From Rhodospirillaceae bacterium (GTDB lineage: Bacteria > Pseudomonadota > Gammaproteobacteria > Steroidobacterales > Rariloculaceae), in assembly GCA_024640695.1 (NCBI GenBank), contig JAHEEM010000010.1:1-37983 (forward strand): a stretch of DNA of 37,983 nucleotides. The letters run 5' to 3'. Every line of letters begins with the position of its first letter. The stretch's first letter is position 1. The position numbers and the translations under genes were made by a program. Under the pieces are notes generated by a model that was not told the DNA's origin, did no database searches, and saw only the letters and a list, made by a program, of their open reading frames with translations. Positions 9,411-17,593 of the stretch are shown piece after piece.

Positions 9411-10000
9411 GGCCACCGCCACAGATGCCGACATCGCGTAAACGATCGAGATCCAGAACAACCACGCAAGGCTCGCGCGGCTGGCTCTGGATGCTTTTCG
9501 GCCTAAGCATCGGCCTGGTCGTTGCCGCAGCGATCTACTTCAGCGACGAGCGCGCGCCTGTTCCTGCCGTCGCGACGGCAGACCAGCCGCGATCCGAGCC
9601 CGCGCCTCCGGCGACCCCGACGCCGCGCGCGGCCCCCGGCGCGACCGAGCCGCATCCCGCAACGCGCTTCGATTTCTACGACATGCTGCCGCAGTTCGAA
9701 GTCGTGATCCCCGAATCAGAGCAGAGCGTGAGCCCAGCCCGACGCGCTGCGGCCGTCGAGGAGGCAGGCAAGTATGTTCTGCAGGCCGGGTCGTTCACCG
9801 CGCTCGCGGATGCCGACCGGATGCAAGCCAACCTCGCGCTGCTCGGCATCGAGTCCAAGGTTCAAAGAGTCCAGATCGACGATCACACCTTTCACCGCGT
9901 CAGAGTTGGCCCGATCGACGACCTCGAGGAGCTCAATCAGATACGTCGGCGCCTGTGGGATGCGAACATCGACATCATGCTGCTGCGCGTCACGAACTAG
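9407..10000 (+). CDS. SPOR-domain membrane protein (FtsN-like)
   Basis: A 197-residue bitopic inner-membrane protein. A short basic cytoplasmic N-terminus (SRKRSRSRTTTQ) is followed by one transmembrane helix (WLWMLFGLSIGLVVAAAIYF, about 26-45), a Pro/Ala-rich periplasmic linker of roughly 70 residues, and a C-terminal SPOR domain (about 121-195, from KYVLQAGSFTALADADRMQA). SPOR domains bind denuded glycan strands at the division septum. This architecture and the position after argS match FtsN-type proteins in many gammaproteobacteria, but FtsN orthology rests on layout rather than sequence, so I give no symbol. The GTG at 9407 overlaps the argS stop; an alternative ATG lies at 9425, 12 bases after a GAGG. 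The capA-like gene begins 5 bases after its stop. Confidence 0.88.
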   Translation: MRPPPQMPTSRKRSRSRTTTQGSRGWLWMLFGLSIGLVVAAAIYFSDERAPVPAVATADQPRSEPAPPATPTPRAAPGATEPHPATRFDFYDMLPQFEVVIPESEQSVSPARRAAAVEEAGKYVLQAGSFTALADADRMQANLALLGIESKVQRVQIDDHTFHRVRVGPIDDLEELNQIRRRLWDANIDIMLLRVTN

Positions 10001-10005
10001 TCCTT

Positions 10006-11055
10006 ATGACGCGGCGTTCGGCGTGCTTGCTGATGATGTGGGCGATACCTATGGCCGCGGCTCCCCAACCAGCGGTCATCAGCGTAGCCGCGACAGGCGA
10101 CATCATGCTTGGCACGGACTACCCCGAGAACCGTCTCCCCGACGATGACGGCATTGGATTTCTGCGAGCAATAAGTCCAGTGCTGCAGGCAGCCGATATC
10201 GCAATCGGCAATCTGGAAGGCGTCATCCTAGAGGGCATCGAGCCGGCGAAATCTTGCGAGAACCCGCAAGCTTGCTTCCTGTTTCGCTCACCGCCCCGCT
10301 ATGCGGGCTATCTGCGCGATGCCGGTTACGACATCATGAGTCTCGCCAACAACCACGCCAGAGATTTCGGCGAGGACGGTCGCACAGCGACGATGGGGAT
10401 TCTGGACGAGTATGGCTTGAAGCATTCGGGCCGCCGCGGAGATATCGCGACCTGGGTACAGGCGCAGCTCCGCTTCGCCTTCATTGCTTTCTCGCCGACG
10501 CTGGAGTCCTATCTGCTCAATGATATTCCGACCGCTGTCGAGGAGGTTGCGGCACTGGCCGTGAGTCACGACATTGTGATCGTCTCCTTCCACGGCGGCG
10601 CAGAGGGCCGCGACGCGATGCGGCTGCCTTTCGAGGAGGAGTTCTACTTCGGCGAAACGCGTGGCGAGGTCGTTCGCTTTGCACACGCGGTCATCGACGC
10701 CGGTGCGGACCTCGTGATCGGGCACGGGCCACACGTTCCTCGCGCGATAGAGCTCTATCGCGACCGCTTGATTGCCTATAGCCTCGGCAACTTCGCAACG
10801 TATTACGGCGTGAGCGTCGCCGGCAATGCCGGCCTCGCGCCGATACTCGTAACCGAGCTGTTGCCTGACGGCCGCTTCCGCGCGGGTCGGATTCACTCAG
10901 CGATTCAGATCCGACCGAACGGTCCTGCCTGGGACGCGAAACAAACCGTTTACGGGCTTATCCGCGAGTTGACCGAAGAAACGTTCGGAGCGGAGCTGTT
11001 CGAGTTTTCTGACGACGGCTCGTTCGTCCCGGGGCTGCGCGCTCTAGCGCAGTAA
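10006..11055 (+). CDS. CapA family protein (PGA_cap-type metallophosphatase fold), exported
   Basis: A 349-residue protein of the family that includes CapA/PgsA of poly-gamma-glutamate capsule synthesis, with a calcineurin-like metallophosphatase fold. Family motifs in order are AATGDIMLG (28-36), IAIGNLEGVI, MSLANNHARDFG, IVSFHGGAEG, VIGHGPHVPR and IAYSLGNF. The ORF track extends it upstream through the SPOR gene, but the ATG at 10006 lies 5 bases after that gene's stop and yields an N-terminus like a signal peptide (MTRRSACLLMMWAIPMAAAP), so it is probably periplasmic. No capB, capC or pgs partner genes are present, which argues against a capsule locus. Its tight packing behind a SPOR protein suggests an envelope role, but this is inference. 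It converges on ntrX with only 12 bases between stops. Confidence 0.88.
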   Translation: MTRRSACLLMMWAIPMAAAPQPAVISVAATGDIMLGTDYPENRLPDDDGIGFLRAISPVLQAADIAIGNLEGVILEGIEPAKSCENPQACFLFRSPPRYAGYLRDAGYDIMSLANNHARDFGEDGRTATMGILDEYGLKHSGRRGDIATWVQAQLRFAFIAFSPTLESYLLNDIPTAVEEVAALAVSHDIVIVSFHGGAEGRDAMRLPFEEEFYFGETRGEVVRFAHAVIDAGADLVIGHGPHVPRAIELYRDRLIAYSLGNFATYYGVSVAGNAGLAPILVTELLPDGRFRAGRIHSAIQIRPNGPAWDAKQTVYGLIRELTEETFGAELFEFSDDGSFVPGLRALAQ

Positions 11056-11067
11056 GTCGGAGCGCAC

Positions 11068-12411
11068 TCAGTCCTCGGCCATAACCTGACGAAAGTCGAC
11101 GCCGAGCGAGCGCAACTTGCGATAAAGGTGGGTACGCTCCATGCCGACGCGCTTCGCAAGCTGGCCGACCTTACCTCCGCACAGCAGCAGCTGTTGCTGC
11201 AGATAAGCGCGCTCGAAGTGCTGGCGAGCCTCGCGCAGCGGCATTGCGAGCAGATCTTGCTGCACGAGCAGGTCCCTGCTTGGCGCCTCCGTCGACAGCT
11301 CTGCCTCAACCTCGTCCAGGCCGATCTCCTCATCCGAGCCGAGCATCAGGAGCCGGCGGACCATCTTCCTGAGCTCAGCGACGTTACCGGGCCATGGATA
11401 GTTGCGCAGCCGATTCTGCGCCGCGACGCTGAAGCGCCTCAACGGCAGATTTTCAGAGTCCACGAGCGTCTCGACTTGATAACGCAGCAGCTCCGGCACG
11501 TCCTCGGCATACTCACGCAGCGGCGGAATCCTGATGACGACGGCGCCCAGATGGGCAAGCAGGACGCGCCGGAAATCCTGACTGCCTTGGTCGAATACCG
11601 GTGGAGCGCTGCTGATGATTCGCACGTTGAGCTTTCGATCGGCATGGCTGCCCTCCAGCCGGTACTGCCCGTCCTCCAGGGTGGTCAACAGTAGATTCTG
11701 AATCTCGGGAGAGCTTTCGTCGATGTCATTGAGGAACAGTGTGCCGCCCTGAGCCTGCTCGATGGCACCGGGCTTATCGACATCGCCGAGGAGGCGCCGC
11801 CGCCCGTCGGCTGCATCGAGGGAGCTGCCCGTGACCTCAACGAAAGGATCTTGCGAACGGCTGCTCAAGCTGGCGAGATAGCGCGCAAAGACTTCCCGCC
11901 CGCTGCCTTGCTCGCCCGTAATTAAGACGTGCATGTCATGCTGGGCGATCTTGGCGACTTGATCGCGCAGGCTCTTGATCGTATCGCTCTTGCCAACGGG
12001 CGTGACCATCGGCGGCAGCAGCTTGCGGCGCTGCTCGCCTGCCTGTTGCTGTGCCAACGCCTTCTCCACGGTCTGCAGAAGCTTGGCCAGCGAGACTGGC
12101 TTCTCCATGAAGTCGATCGCGCCCAGGCGCGTCGCTTCCACAGCGGTATCCACAGTGCCGTGGCCGGACATCATGACCACCGAGACGAGTTCGCCGGCCG
12201 CGGACCACTCACGCAGCAGCGTGATGCCGTCGGTATCCGGCATCCAGATGTCTAACAGAACCAAGTCGAGGTGCTGGGACTCATAGATCGCCCGAGCCGC
12301 CTCGGCATTCTCTGCCGTAACGACCTCGTAGCCCTCCTCGGAGAGGATCTCCTCGAGAAGCTCCCGAATGTTCGACTCGTCGTCGACGATCAAGATACGA
12401 GCAGTCTTCAC
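11068..12411 (-). CDS. ntrX: NtrX-type response regulator with degenerate AAA+ domain
   Basis: A 447-residue partner of the kinase NtrY. The receiver domain (1-120) has the acidic DDE start, phospho-acceptor D54 (VLLDIWMPDTDG) and K104 (FMEKP). The central region (about 140-370) aligns with the sigma-54 activator AAA+ domain but is damaged. Walker A reads GEQGSGRE (166-173), with Arg for the essential Lys. Walker B reads LFLNDIDE instead of LFLDEIGE. The GAFTGA loop is absent (only LLGDVDKPGAIEQ remains), and the second arginine-finger position is His in FRRVLLAHLG. The C-terminal Fis-type helix-turn-helix (GGKVGQLAKRVGMERTHLYR) is intact. It should bind DNA under phosphorylation control but probably cannot remodel sigma-54 polymerase. 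Its ATG overlaps the ntrY stop by four bases. Confidence 0.93.
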   Translation of the reverse strand: MKTARILIVDDESNIRELLEEILSEEGYEVVTAENAEAARAIYESQHLDLVLLDIWMPDTDGITLLREWSAAGELVSVVMMSGHGTVDTAVEATRLGAIDFMEKPVSLAKLLQTVEKALAQQQAGEQRRKLLPPMVTPVGKSDTIKSLRDQVAKIAQHDMHVLITGEQGSGREVFARYLASLSSRSQDPFVEVTGSSLDAADGRRRLLGDVDKPGAIEQAQGGTLFLNDIDESSPEIQNLLLTTLEDGQYRLEGSHADRKLNVRIISSAPPVFDQGSQDFRRVLLAHLGAVVIRIPPLREYAEDVPELLRYQVETLVDSENLPLRRFSVAAQNRLRNYPWPGNVAELRKMVRRLLMLGSDEEIGLDEVEAELSTEAPSRDLLVQQDLLAMPLREARQHFERAYLQQQLLLCGGKVGQLAKRVGMERTHLYRKLRSLGVDFRQVMAED

Positions 12412-14642
12412 GCGTGCTGCCTCCGCTTGTCCGGACGACCCACGAGCTCGAGCAGCGTGTCGCCGACCTTTCCTGAAATCGGTAACAGTATACTGATCAC
12501 AGCCCCACCCCGCTCCCCATTCTGCGCGCTGATCTGCCCACCGTGCTCCTCGATGAGTTTCTTCACGATCGCAAGCCCCAAACCAGTTCCCTTGGGCTTG
12601 CTCGTCACGTAGGGATCGAAGATCTGATCGACAATATCGGCCGAGAAGCCGGGGCCGTTATCTGCCACTCGGATCTCCACGACCGGCGTCTGGCCCGCGC
12701 TCAGGTATCGCGTCGATATCTCCAGCCGCTCGTCCTTCTGCCGCTCCATCGCTTCGAGCGCATTGCGGATCAAGTTATGCAGCACTTGCCGAATGCGCCC
12801 GGCATCAGCTTCGGCGAGTGGCAGACTAGAGTCTAGATCCAAGGTCAGCGAGAGAGGCAGCTCGCGGTGCAGGTACAGCTCCGCCACCTCACGGATGAGC
12901 TCGTTGAGATCGAAGCGGGTGATGTCCATATCGGGCGTGCGCGCATAGTCGCTGAAGGCATTGACCATCTCCTTCATAGCCTCCACCTGCTGGATGATCG
13001 TGTGGGTAGCCCGATCGAACAGTGCGGGGTCCTCAAGCTGTGCGGGCAGATAGCGGCGACGCAGCCGCTCGGCGGACAATTGGATCGGTGTCAGCGGGTT
13101 CTTGATCTCGTGTGCGAGGCGCCTGGCGACCTCACCCCAGGCCGCATCTCGTTGCGCCTGCAGCAGCGCCGTGATGTCGTCAAAGACGATGACATAGCCG
13201 CCGAGATCTTCATCCTCGGTCGACAAAGCCGTGCACGCGCACATCAGCACGCGGCGCCCCACCTCACCGCGCAGCACGATCTGCTCACGCCACTCGTAGT
13301 CACCCTCATCGAGGTGAGATCGCGCGACTGCGAGGAACTGCGACAGCAGCGGTCGTGTCGTCGCAAGATCGAGCAGTGACTCGCCGATGTGTGCGCCAAG
13401 CTCAACGCCAAGAATCGCGCCCGCGGCCTGATTGGCGGTCCTGATCCGCAGATTGGGCTCAAGCGATACCACACCGGTCGATAGGCGTGCGAGTATTAGC
13501 TCGAGCTTGCGACGCTCGCTCTCGACCGCCTGCTGGCTCTGGCGAGTCTCCTCGCGGGCATCGAAGAGCCGATGAGTCATGTCGTTGAAGGAGTTCACGA
13601 GGAAACCGATTTCGTCCCGTGCCGGCAGCGGCAGCTGCGTCTCGAAATCTCCACGCGCTACCGCGCGAGTCCCGGCCATGAGCTGCTGTATCGGCACGAC
13701 GAGGCGGCGAGCGGAAAAGAACGCGGCGTAAACCGCCGCGAGCAAAGTAATGAGCAGCACTAGACTCAGAGTCAGCGTGAAGCTGTATTTGAGCGCATTG
13801 CGCAGGTAGGCGAGTTCCCCATACTGGCTGACACTGGCCTCGACGAGATCGGCAAGTTCGCTGATTCGCGGCTCGACGCTGAAGCGGCCTCGCAATATCC
13901 GCGTCTCCGCGCTCTGCGCTCGAGAGGCCAGGTTGACCGCGGCTAGAATTTCGTATCCGCCCTCGGGTTGCGGCTCGAGCGTCACACAGCAGGCCTGAGT
14001 TTCGTCCTGGCGCAGCTGGAAAACGAGCTCGTCGGTCGGATATGCCGGAACGGCAGCCTCCGGACTCAAGGAACTCGTCGCAAGAATCTGCTTGTTCGCT
14101 CCGAAGATACTCAGCTCGAGTGCGCCAGTCTCGCGGCGCAACGCGCCTAGCTCACCGACCGTGTCGGCTCGTTGGCTGGCGGAAAGCCGCTGTGCCATGT
14201 CGCGCAGCTCGGCCAGATGCTCGACCATCTGCAGGTCCAGGGCCGTGCGGCTTAGCTCCAGCGCGTTGTCGAGGCCCTGCGCGACGTCGACATCGAACCA
14301 ACTATCGATGCCGCGGTTGATGAATTGCACCGCGAACGTATAGACAATGAGCACCGGCGTGACCGTGAGCACAACTAACAAGGTCATCATGCGTACCTTC
14401 AGACGCGAGCCCGGCACGTGGCGCCGATAGTCCCGCACGAGGCGTATGAAATTGCCCACGATCAGCAACAGCAGGACGCCGATGCCAATAGCGTTGATCA
14501 GCAGAATCCATGCTTGCAGCCGGCCGAAGTCGTCGGAGTTCTGCGCCACTTGTGAGAACAGCAGTAGCGCGGAGAGCCACAGGAGCGTTCCAAAGATTAG
14601 CGCCGCCGTATAGGCGGCGCGCTTTAGTCGCCCAGCGGCCAT
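12408..14642 (-). CDS. ntrY: NtrY-type membrane sensor histidine kinase
   Basis: A sensor kinase of about 744 residues, predicted to phosphorylate NtrX. In order: two N-terminal membrane helices (AALIFGTLLWLSALLLF and ILLINAIGIGVLLLLIV), a third at LLVVLTVTPVLIVYTFAV, a periplasmic sensing region, a fourth helix, HAMP (LVVPIQQLMAGTRAVARGDF), PAS (LARLSTGVVSLEPNLRIRTA), the dimerisation/phospho-acceptor segment LAHEIKNPLTPIQLSAERL with H511, and an ATPase domain with NLIRNALEAM, VADNGPGFS and PKGTGLGLAIVKKL. All catalytic boxes look intact, in contrast to the regulator. The ORF could start at 14669, but the ATG at 14642 gives a normal N-terminus and overlaps the DUF4390 gene by 19 bases. NtrYX systems respond to nitrogen, redox or envelope cues in different species; the signal here is unknown. 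Confidence 0.95.
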   Translation of the reverse strand: MAAGRLKRAAYTAALIFGTLLWLSALLLFSQVAQNSDDFGRLQAWILLINAIGIGVLLLLIVGNFIRLVRDYRRHVPGSRLKVRMMTLLVVLTVTPVLIVYTFAVQFINRGIDSWFDVDVAQGLDNALELSRTALDLQMVEHLAELRDMAQRLSASQRADTVGELGALRRETGALELSIFGANKQILATSSLSPEAAVPAYPTDELVFQLRQDETQACCVTLEPQPEGGYEILAAVNLASRAQSAETRILRGRFSVEPRISELADLVEASVSQYGELAYLRNALKYSFTLTLSLVLLITLLAAVYAAFFSARRLVVPIQQLMAGTRAVARGDFETQLPLPARDEIGFLVNSFNDMTHRLFDAREETRQSQQAVESERRKLELILARLSTGVVSLEPNLRIRTANQAAGAILGVELGAHIGESLLDLATTRPLLSQFLAVARSHLDEGDYEWREQIVLRGEVGRRVLMCACTALSTEDEDLGGYVIVFDDITALLQAQRDAAWGEVARRLAHEIKNPLTPIQLSAERLRRRYLPAQLEDPALFDRATHTIIQQVEAMKEMVNAFSDYARTPDMDITRFDLNELIREVAELYLHRELPLSLTLDLDSSLPLAEADAGRIRQVLHNLIRNALEAMERQKDERLEISTRYLSAGQTPVVEIRVADNGPGFSADIVDQIFDPYVTSKPKGTGLGLAIVKKLIEEHGGQISAQNGERGGAVISILLPISGKVGDTLLELVGRPDKRRQHA

Positions 14643-15238
14643 GCATACCACTCGCTGCGCAGGGACCAATCACGGCGCCAGAACGCTAACAGCTGCAGCG
14701 GCCCTGGAAAGTCCTCTGTGCTCAGGACTGTGCGGACACGGATCTCGTAAGATTCACCCGGCACTAGCAACGCCGCGTCGATGAGCGGCAAATGCGTTAC
14801 GCGACCCAGAAAATTCAGCGCCGAGAACAAATTTGCGAATGAGCTTTGCTCCCCACTATTGCTGTTGAGAACAAGGTAGCGCTCACTGAGCGCGTGGTAC
14901 TGAAGCTCGTAGGTTTGATGCAGCCCGGCCTCGGAACCGTCGAACCAGAAGCGTCGACTGCGCAGAAACTCCACCTCGACTTCGATCCGCAGCGCAACGC
15001 CCGCGTCAAGTGCCTCGCGCGCCTCCGTGGAGAGCCGATACTCGAGCCAGGCGTCGAGGTAGTAGACGCCGTCTTCGAGCTCAACGGCGGCGGAGCGAAC
15101 CTCGAAGCGTCCGGGGTCCTCCTCCTGTGCTGCCGCCGGCCCCGCGGCCAAGCCCAACCAGCAGCATATGAGGGCTAGCAACAACACCACAGGGCTGCGC
15201 TGGCGCTCGAACTCGTGCAGGGTGGCGGAGGGGTACAC
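14624..15238 (-). CDS. DUF4390 domain-containing exported protein
   Basis: About 204 residues, with an N-terminal signal sequence (VVLLLALICCWLGLAAGPAAAQ) and a mature beta-rich domain from about residue 40 (FEVRSAAVELEDGVYYLDAW). This is the DUF4390 family, which regularly sits between rsmB and ntrY in gammaproteobacteria and betaproteobacteria and whose function is not known to me. Conserved-looking patches are YELQYHALSERYLVLN and ALNFLGRVTHLPLIDAALL. The ORF-track start at 15250 is a TTG 4 bases past the rsmB stop; the GTG at 15238 is equally possible and I prefer it slightly because GAG precedes it. Being exported and next to the sensor kinase, it could modulate periplasmic sensing by NtrY, but that is inference from position only. 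Confidence 0.88.
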   Translation of the reverse strand: MYPSATLHEFERQRSPVVLLLALICCWLGLAAGPAAAQEEDPGRFEVRSAAVELEDGVYYLDAWLEYRLSTEAREALDAGVALRIEVEVEFLRSRRFWFDGSEAGLHQTYELQYHALSERYLVLNSNSGEQSSFANLFSALNFLGRVTHLPLIDAALLVPGESYEIRVRTVLSTEDFPGPLQLLAFWRRDWSLRSEWYAWPLGD

Positions 15239-15254
15239 GGAAACTCGCAATTAA

Positions 15255-16553
15255 TTAGCGTTTGTGGAGGCAAGCATAATAAAACCCATCCATATTCGCC
15301 TCCCCGGGCAGGATCTGCCGGCCGATCTCCGGACCCGCCGAGTCCGGCTCGACATCTTCTGTACCCGCTATAAACCCTGCAATCTGGACTTCATTCTCTT
15401 CCTTGGCAACGGTACATGTCGCATACAGCAACCGACCCCCCGGCGCGAGCAGCGGCCATAGGGCCCGCAACAGCCTCGCCTGCTGCTTGGCAATATTGGG
15501 AATGTCCTTAGGCCTGCGCAGGACCTTGATATCTGGGTGGCGGCGAATGACCCCCAGTGCACTGCAAGGCGCATCAAGAAGAATGCGCTCGAAGGGCCGA
15601 CCATCCCACCAACCGGCTGGCTCGCCCGCATCGCCAACCTGCGTCGTTGCGGCGAGCCCGAGGCGCAAGAAGTTCTTGGCTACTACGCTAAGACGCTGCC
15701 GGTCCCGGTCCAGCGCGACGAGCTCGGCGATCCCGGGGCAGGCTTCGAGTAGATGCGCGGCCTTCCCGCCCGGCGCCGCGCAGGCGTCGAGCACACGCTC
15801 TCCAGGCTGCGGCGCGAGCAAGGCCGCGGCGAGCTGCGCAGCGCCATCTTGAACGGAAACGATGCCTTCCTCATAGCCGGGAAGGCTCGCGGTCGGCCGC
15901 GGCTCCGCGAGCACCACGGCGCCCGCATCGCCACCGGCTGCTTCGGCCGCGATCCCCTCTGCCGCCAGCTGCTGTAAGTAATCAGCCCGGCTGGTACGCC
16001 GGACGTTGACTCTGAGCCACATCGGCGGCGGTCGATTGTTCGCGGCCACGATCTCACCCGCCTGTGCGGGCCAGTCGCGCTCAAGGAGATCGAGCAGCCA
16101 GCGCGGATGGCTCGAAACTGCCTGGCGATTTTGCTGCATTCGCGTCTGGAGTCCTTCGCGCTCGCGCAGGAATCGCCGCAGCACCGCATTGACGAGACCC
16201 TTGCCGCGGCTCGCGCCGATCAGCGTGCTAGCCTCCACGGTTGCCGCGACTGCGGCGTGATCGGGGATTCGCAGCCACTGCAGTTGGAACAATCCGACGC
16301 GCAGCAGAGCGGCAAGCTCGGTGTCTGTGCGTTTGAGCGGCCGGCTCAACAGCTGCTCAGCTTGCCATTGCAGCCGATGGTGCCAACGCAGCGAGCCGAA
16401 GGCGATCGCGCGCAGTAGCGCAGCATCGCGGGGATCCTCGAGAGATACGTCCTCCAGGGCCCGATCGAGCGACTCGCCGCGCGCGACGACGGCAGCGTTG
16501 ACCGTGGCGGCGAGTCCCCGCACTTGCGCACCGCGGTCCGCTCTAGCTGACAA
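15255..16553 (-). CDS. rsmB: 16S rRNA (cytosine-967-C5)-methyltransferase
   Basis: An S-adenosylmethionine-dependent enzyme that forms m5C967 in 16S rRNA. The N-terminal NusB-like RNA-binding domain (about 1-140) includes GLVNAVLRRFLRERE. The methyltransferase domain has the SAM loop LDACAAPGGKAAHL (D256), the PC motif DAPCSALGVIRRHPD (C330) and the catalytic YATCTVAKEENEV (C380). Both cysteines of the RNA m5C mechanism are present, offset by five from E. coli RsmB. The ORF track runs to 16721, but that adds 56 residues overlapping fmt and unlike the family. A TTG at 16553 gives 432 residues (E. coli 429) and an 11-base overlap with the fmt stop, so I chose it; a GTG a few codons downstream is the alternative. 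Confidence 0.93.
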   Translation of the reverse strand: MSARADRGAQVRGLAATVNAAVVARGESLDRALEDVSLEDPRDAALLRAIAFGSLRWHHRLQWQAEQLLSRPLKRTDTELAALLRVGLFQLQWLRIPDHAAVAATVEASTLIGASRGKGLVNAVLRRFLREREGLQTRMQQNRQAVSSHPRWLLDLLERDWPAQAGEIVAANNRPPPMWLRVNVRRTSRADYLQQLAAEGIAAEAAGGDAGAVVLAEPRPTASLPGYEEGIVSVQDGAAQLAAALLAPQPGERVLDACAAPGGKAAHLLEACPGIAELVALDRDRQRLSVVAKNFLRLGLAATTQVGDAGEPAGWWDGRPFERILLDAPCSALGVIRRHPDIKVLRRPKDIPNIAKQQARLLRALWPLLAPGGRLLYATCTVAKEENEVQIAGFIAGTEDVEPDSAGPEIGRQILPGEANMDGFYYACLHKR

Positions 16554-17493
16554 ATCGATGTCCGGCGAGCGAGTGGGCGTTGAGATAGGCTCGTGCCGAC
16601 ATGGGCCGCGAGCCTGGCGGCTGAAGCACATCGATGCGCAGCCTGCCATCTCCGGTCGCAACGACGATGCCCGCGGGATCGGCAGAGACAATCGCCCCCG
16701 GCTCGCCGGAGGCCGAGTCATCCAGCGCCTTTGCGCTCCAGAATCTCAGGATACGGCCGTCGTCGAGAACGCCTTCGGCGACGGGCCATGGATCGAAGGC
16801 GCGCACCTGCCTGGCCAGCGCGACGGCGGCGCTGCGCCAATCCAGGCGAGCCTGCTGCTTGGTGATTTTGGGCGCGTACGTCACCGCCGCCGCATCCTGC
16901 GGCTTAGGCTCTAGCGTGCCATCGAGAATTCTCGGCAGACTTGCCAGCAGCGCTTGCGCGCCGAGCACGGACAGCCGATCGTGAAGCTCCGCCGCAGTTT
17001 CCTCCGCGCCGATAGTGGCTGGCTCCTCTGCATAGACCGGGCCGGCATCCAGCCTGACCGCCATCTTCATGATGCTGATACCGGTCTGCGCATCCCCGGC
17101 CAAGATCGCATGCTGGATTGGCGCAGCACCGCGCCAGCGTGGCAATAACGAAGCGTGGATATTGACGGCGGCGATGCGCGGCCAATCGAGCAGCCACTGC
17201 GGCAAGAGTAGACCATAGGCCGCCACCACAAGGAGGTCGGGTCGGGCATCCCAGTCGCCAGGCGGCTCGGGGCTGGGCGGCAGTTTTGCCGGTTGATGCA
17301 CGCGCAACCCGTGCGCTTGGGCAAGTTGCTTCACGGGGCTCGTGGCGACACGGCGGCCGCGGCCGGCCCCGCGGTCCGGTTGAGTCAGCACGATCGGGAC
17401 GTCGTAACCGGCGTCGAGCAAGGCCTGCAACGCCGGGACGGCAAACTGCGGCGTGCCCGCAAAAACAATCGCTGCTGCCCGAGTCACGGGCAC
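16543..17493 (-). CDS. fmt: Methionyl-tRNA formyltransferase
   Basis: Transfers a formyl group from 10-formyl-tetrahydrofolate to Met-tRNA-fMet, allowing bacterial translation initiation. The N-terminal catalytic domain begins AAAIVFAGTPQFAVPALQAL, and the family signature is NIHASLLPRWRGAAPIQHAI, with N111 and H113; D149 follows in VRLDAGPVYAEE. The C-terminal OB-fold-like tRNA-binding domain spans about 210-310. The 316 residues match E. coli (315). The listed start is a GTG at 17493; a second GTG at 17487 has GTAGG five bases upstream and may be the true start. It lies 100 bases after def and overlaps rsmB, giving the usual def-fmt-rsmB order. Confidence 0.97.
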   Translation of the reverse strand: MPVTRAAAIVFAGTPQFAVPALQALLDAGYDVPIVLTQPDRGAGRGRRVATSPVKQLAQAHGLRVHQPAKLPPSPEPPGDWDARPDLLVVAAYGLLLPQWLLDWPRIAAVNIHASLLPRWRGAAPIQHAILAGDAQTGISIMKMAVRLDAGPVYAEEPATIGAEETAAELHDRLSVLGAQALLASLPRILDGTLEPKPQDAAAVTYAPKITKQQARLDWRSAAVALARQVRAFDPWPVAEGVLDDGRILRFWSAKALDDSASGEPGAIVSADPAGIVVATGDGRLRIDVLQPPGSRPMSARAYLNAHSLAGHRFVS

Positions 17494-17593
17494 CTACCGG
17501 CCGGGCCCGGCGTCGGCGGAAAGGCGTTGCGGGTGGCGGTTAAAGACAGCGCGACTCATAAATGATCTATTCTCGAGCGAGCTTCGGATCAAC

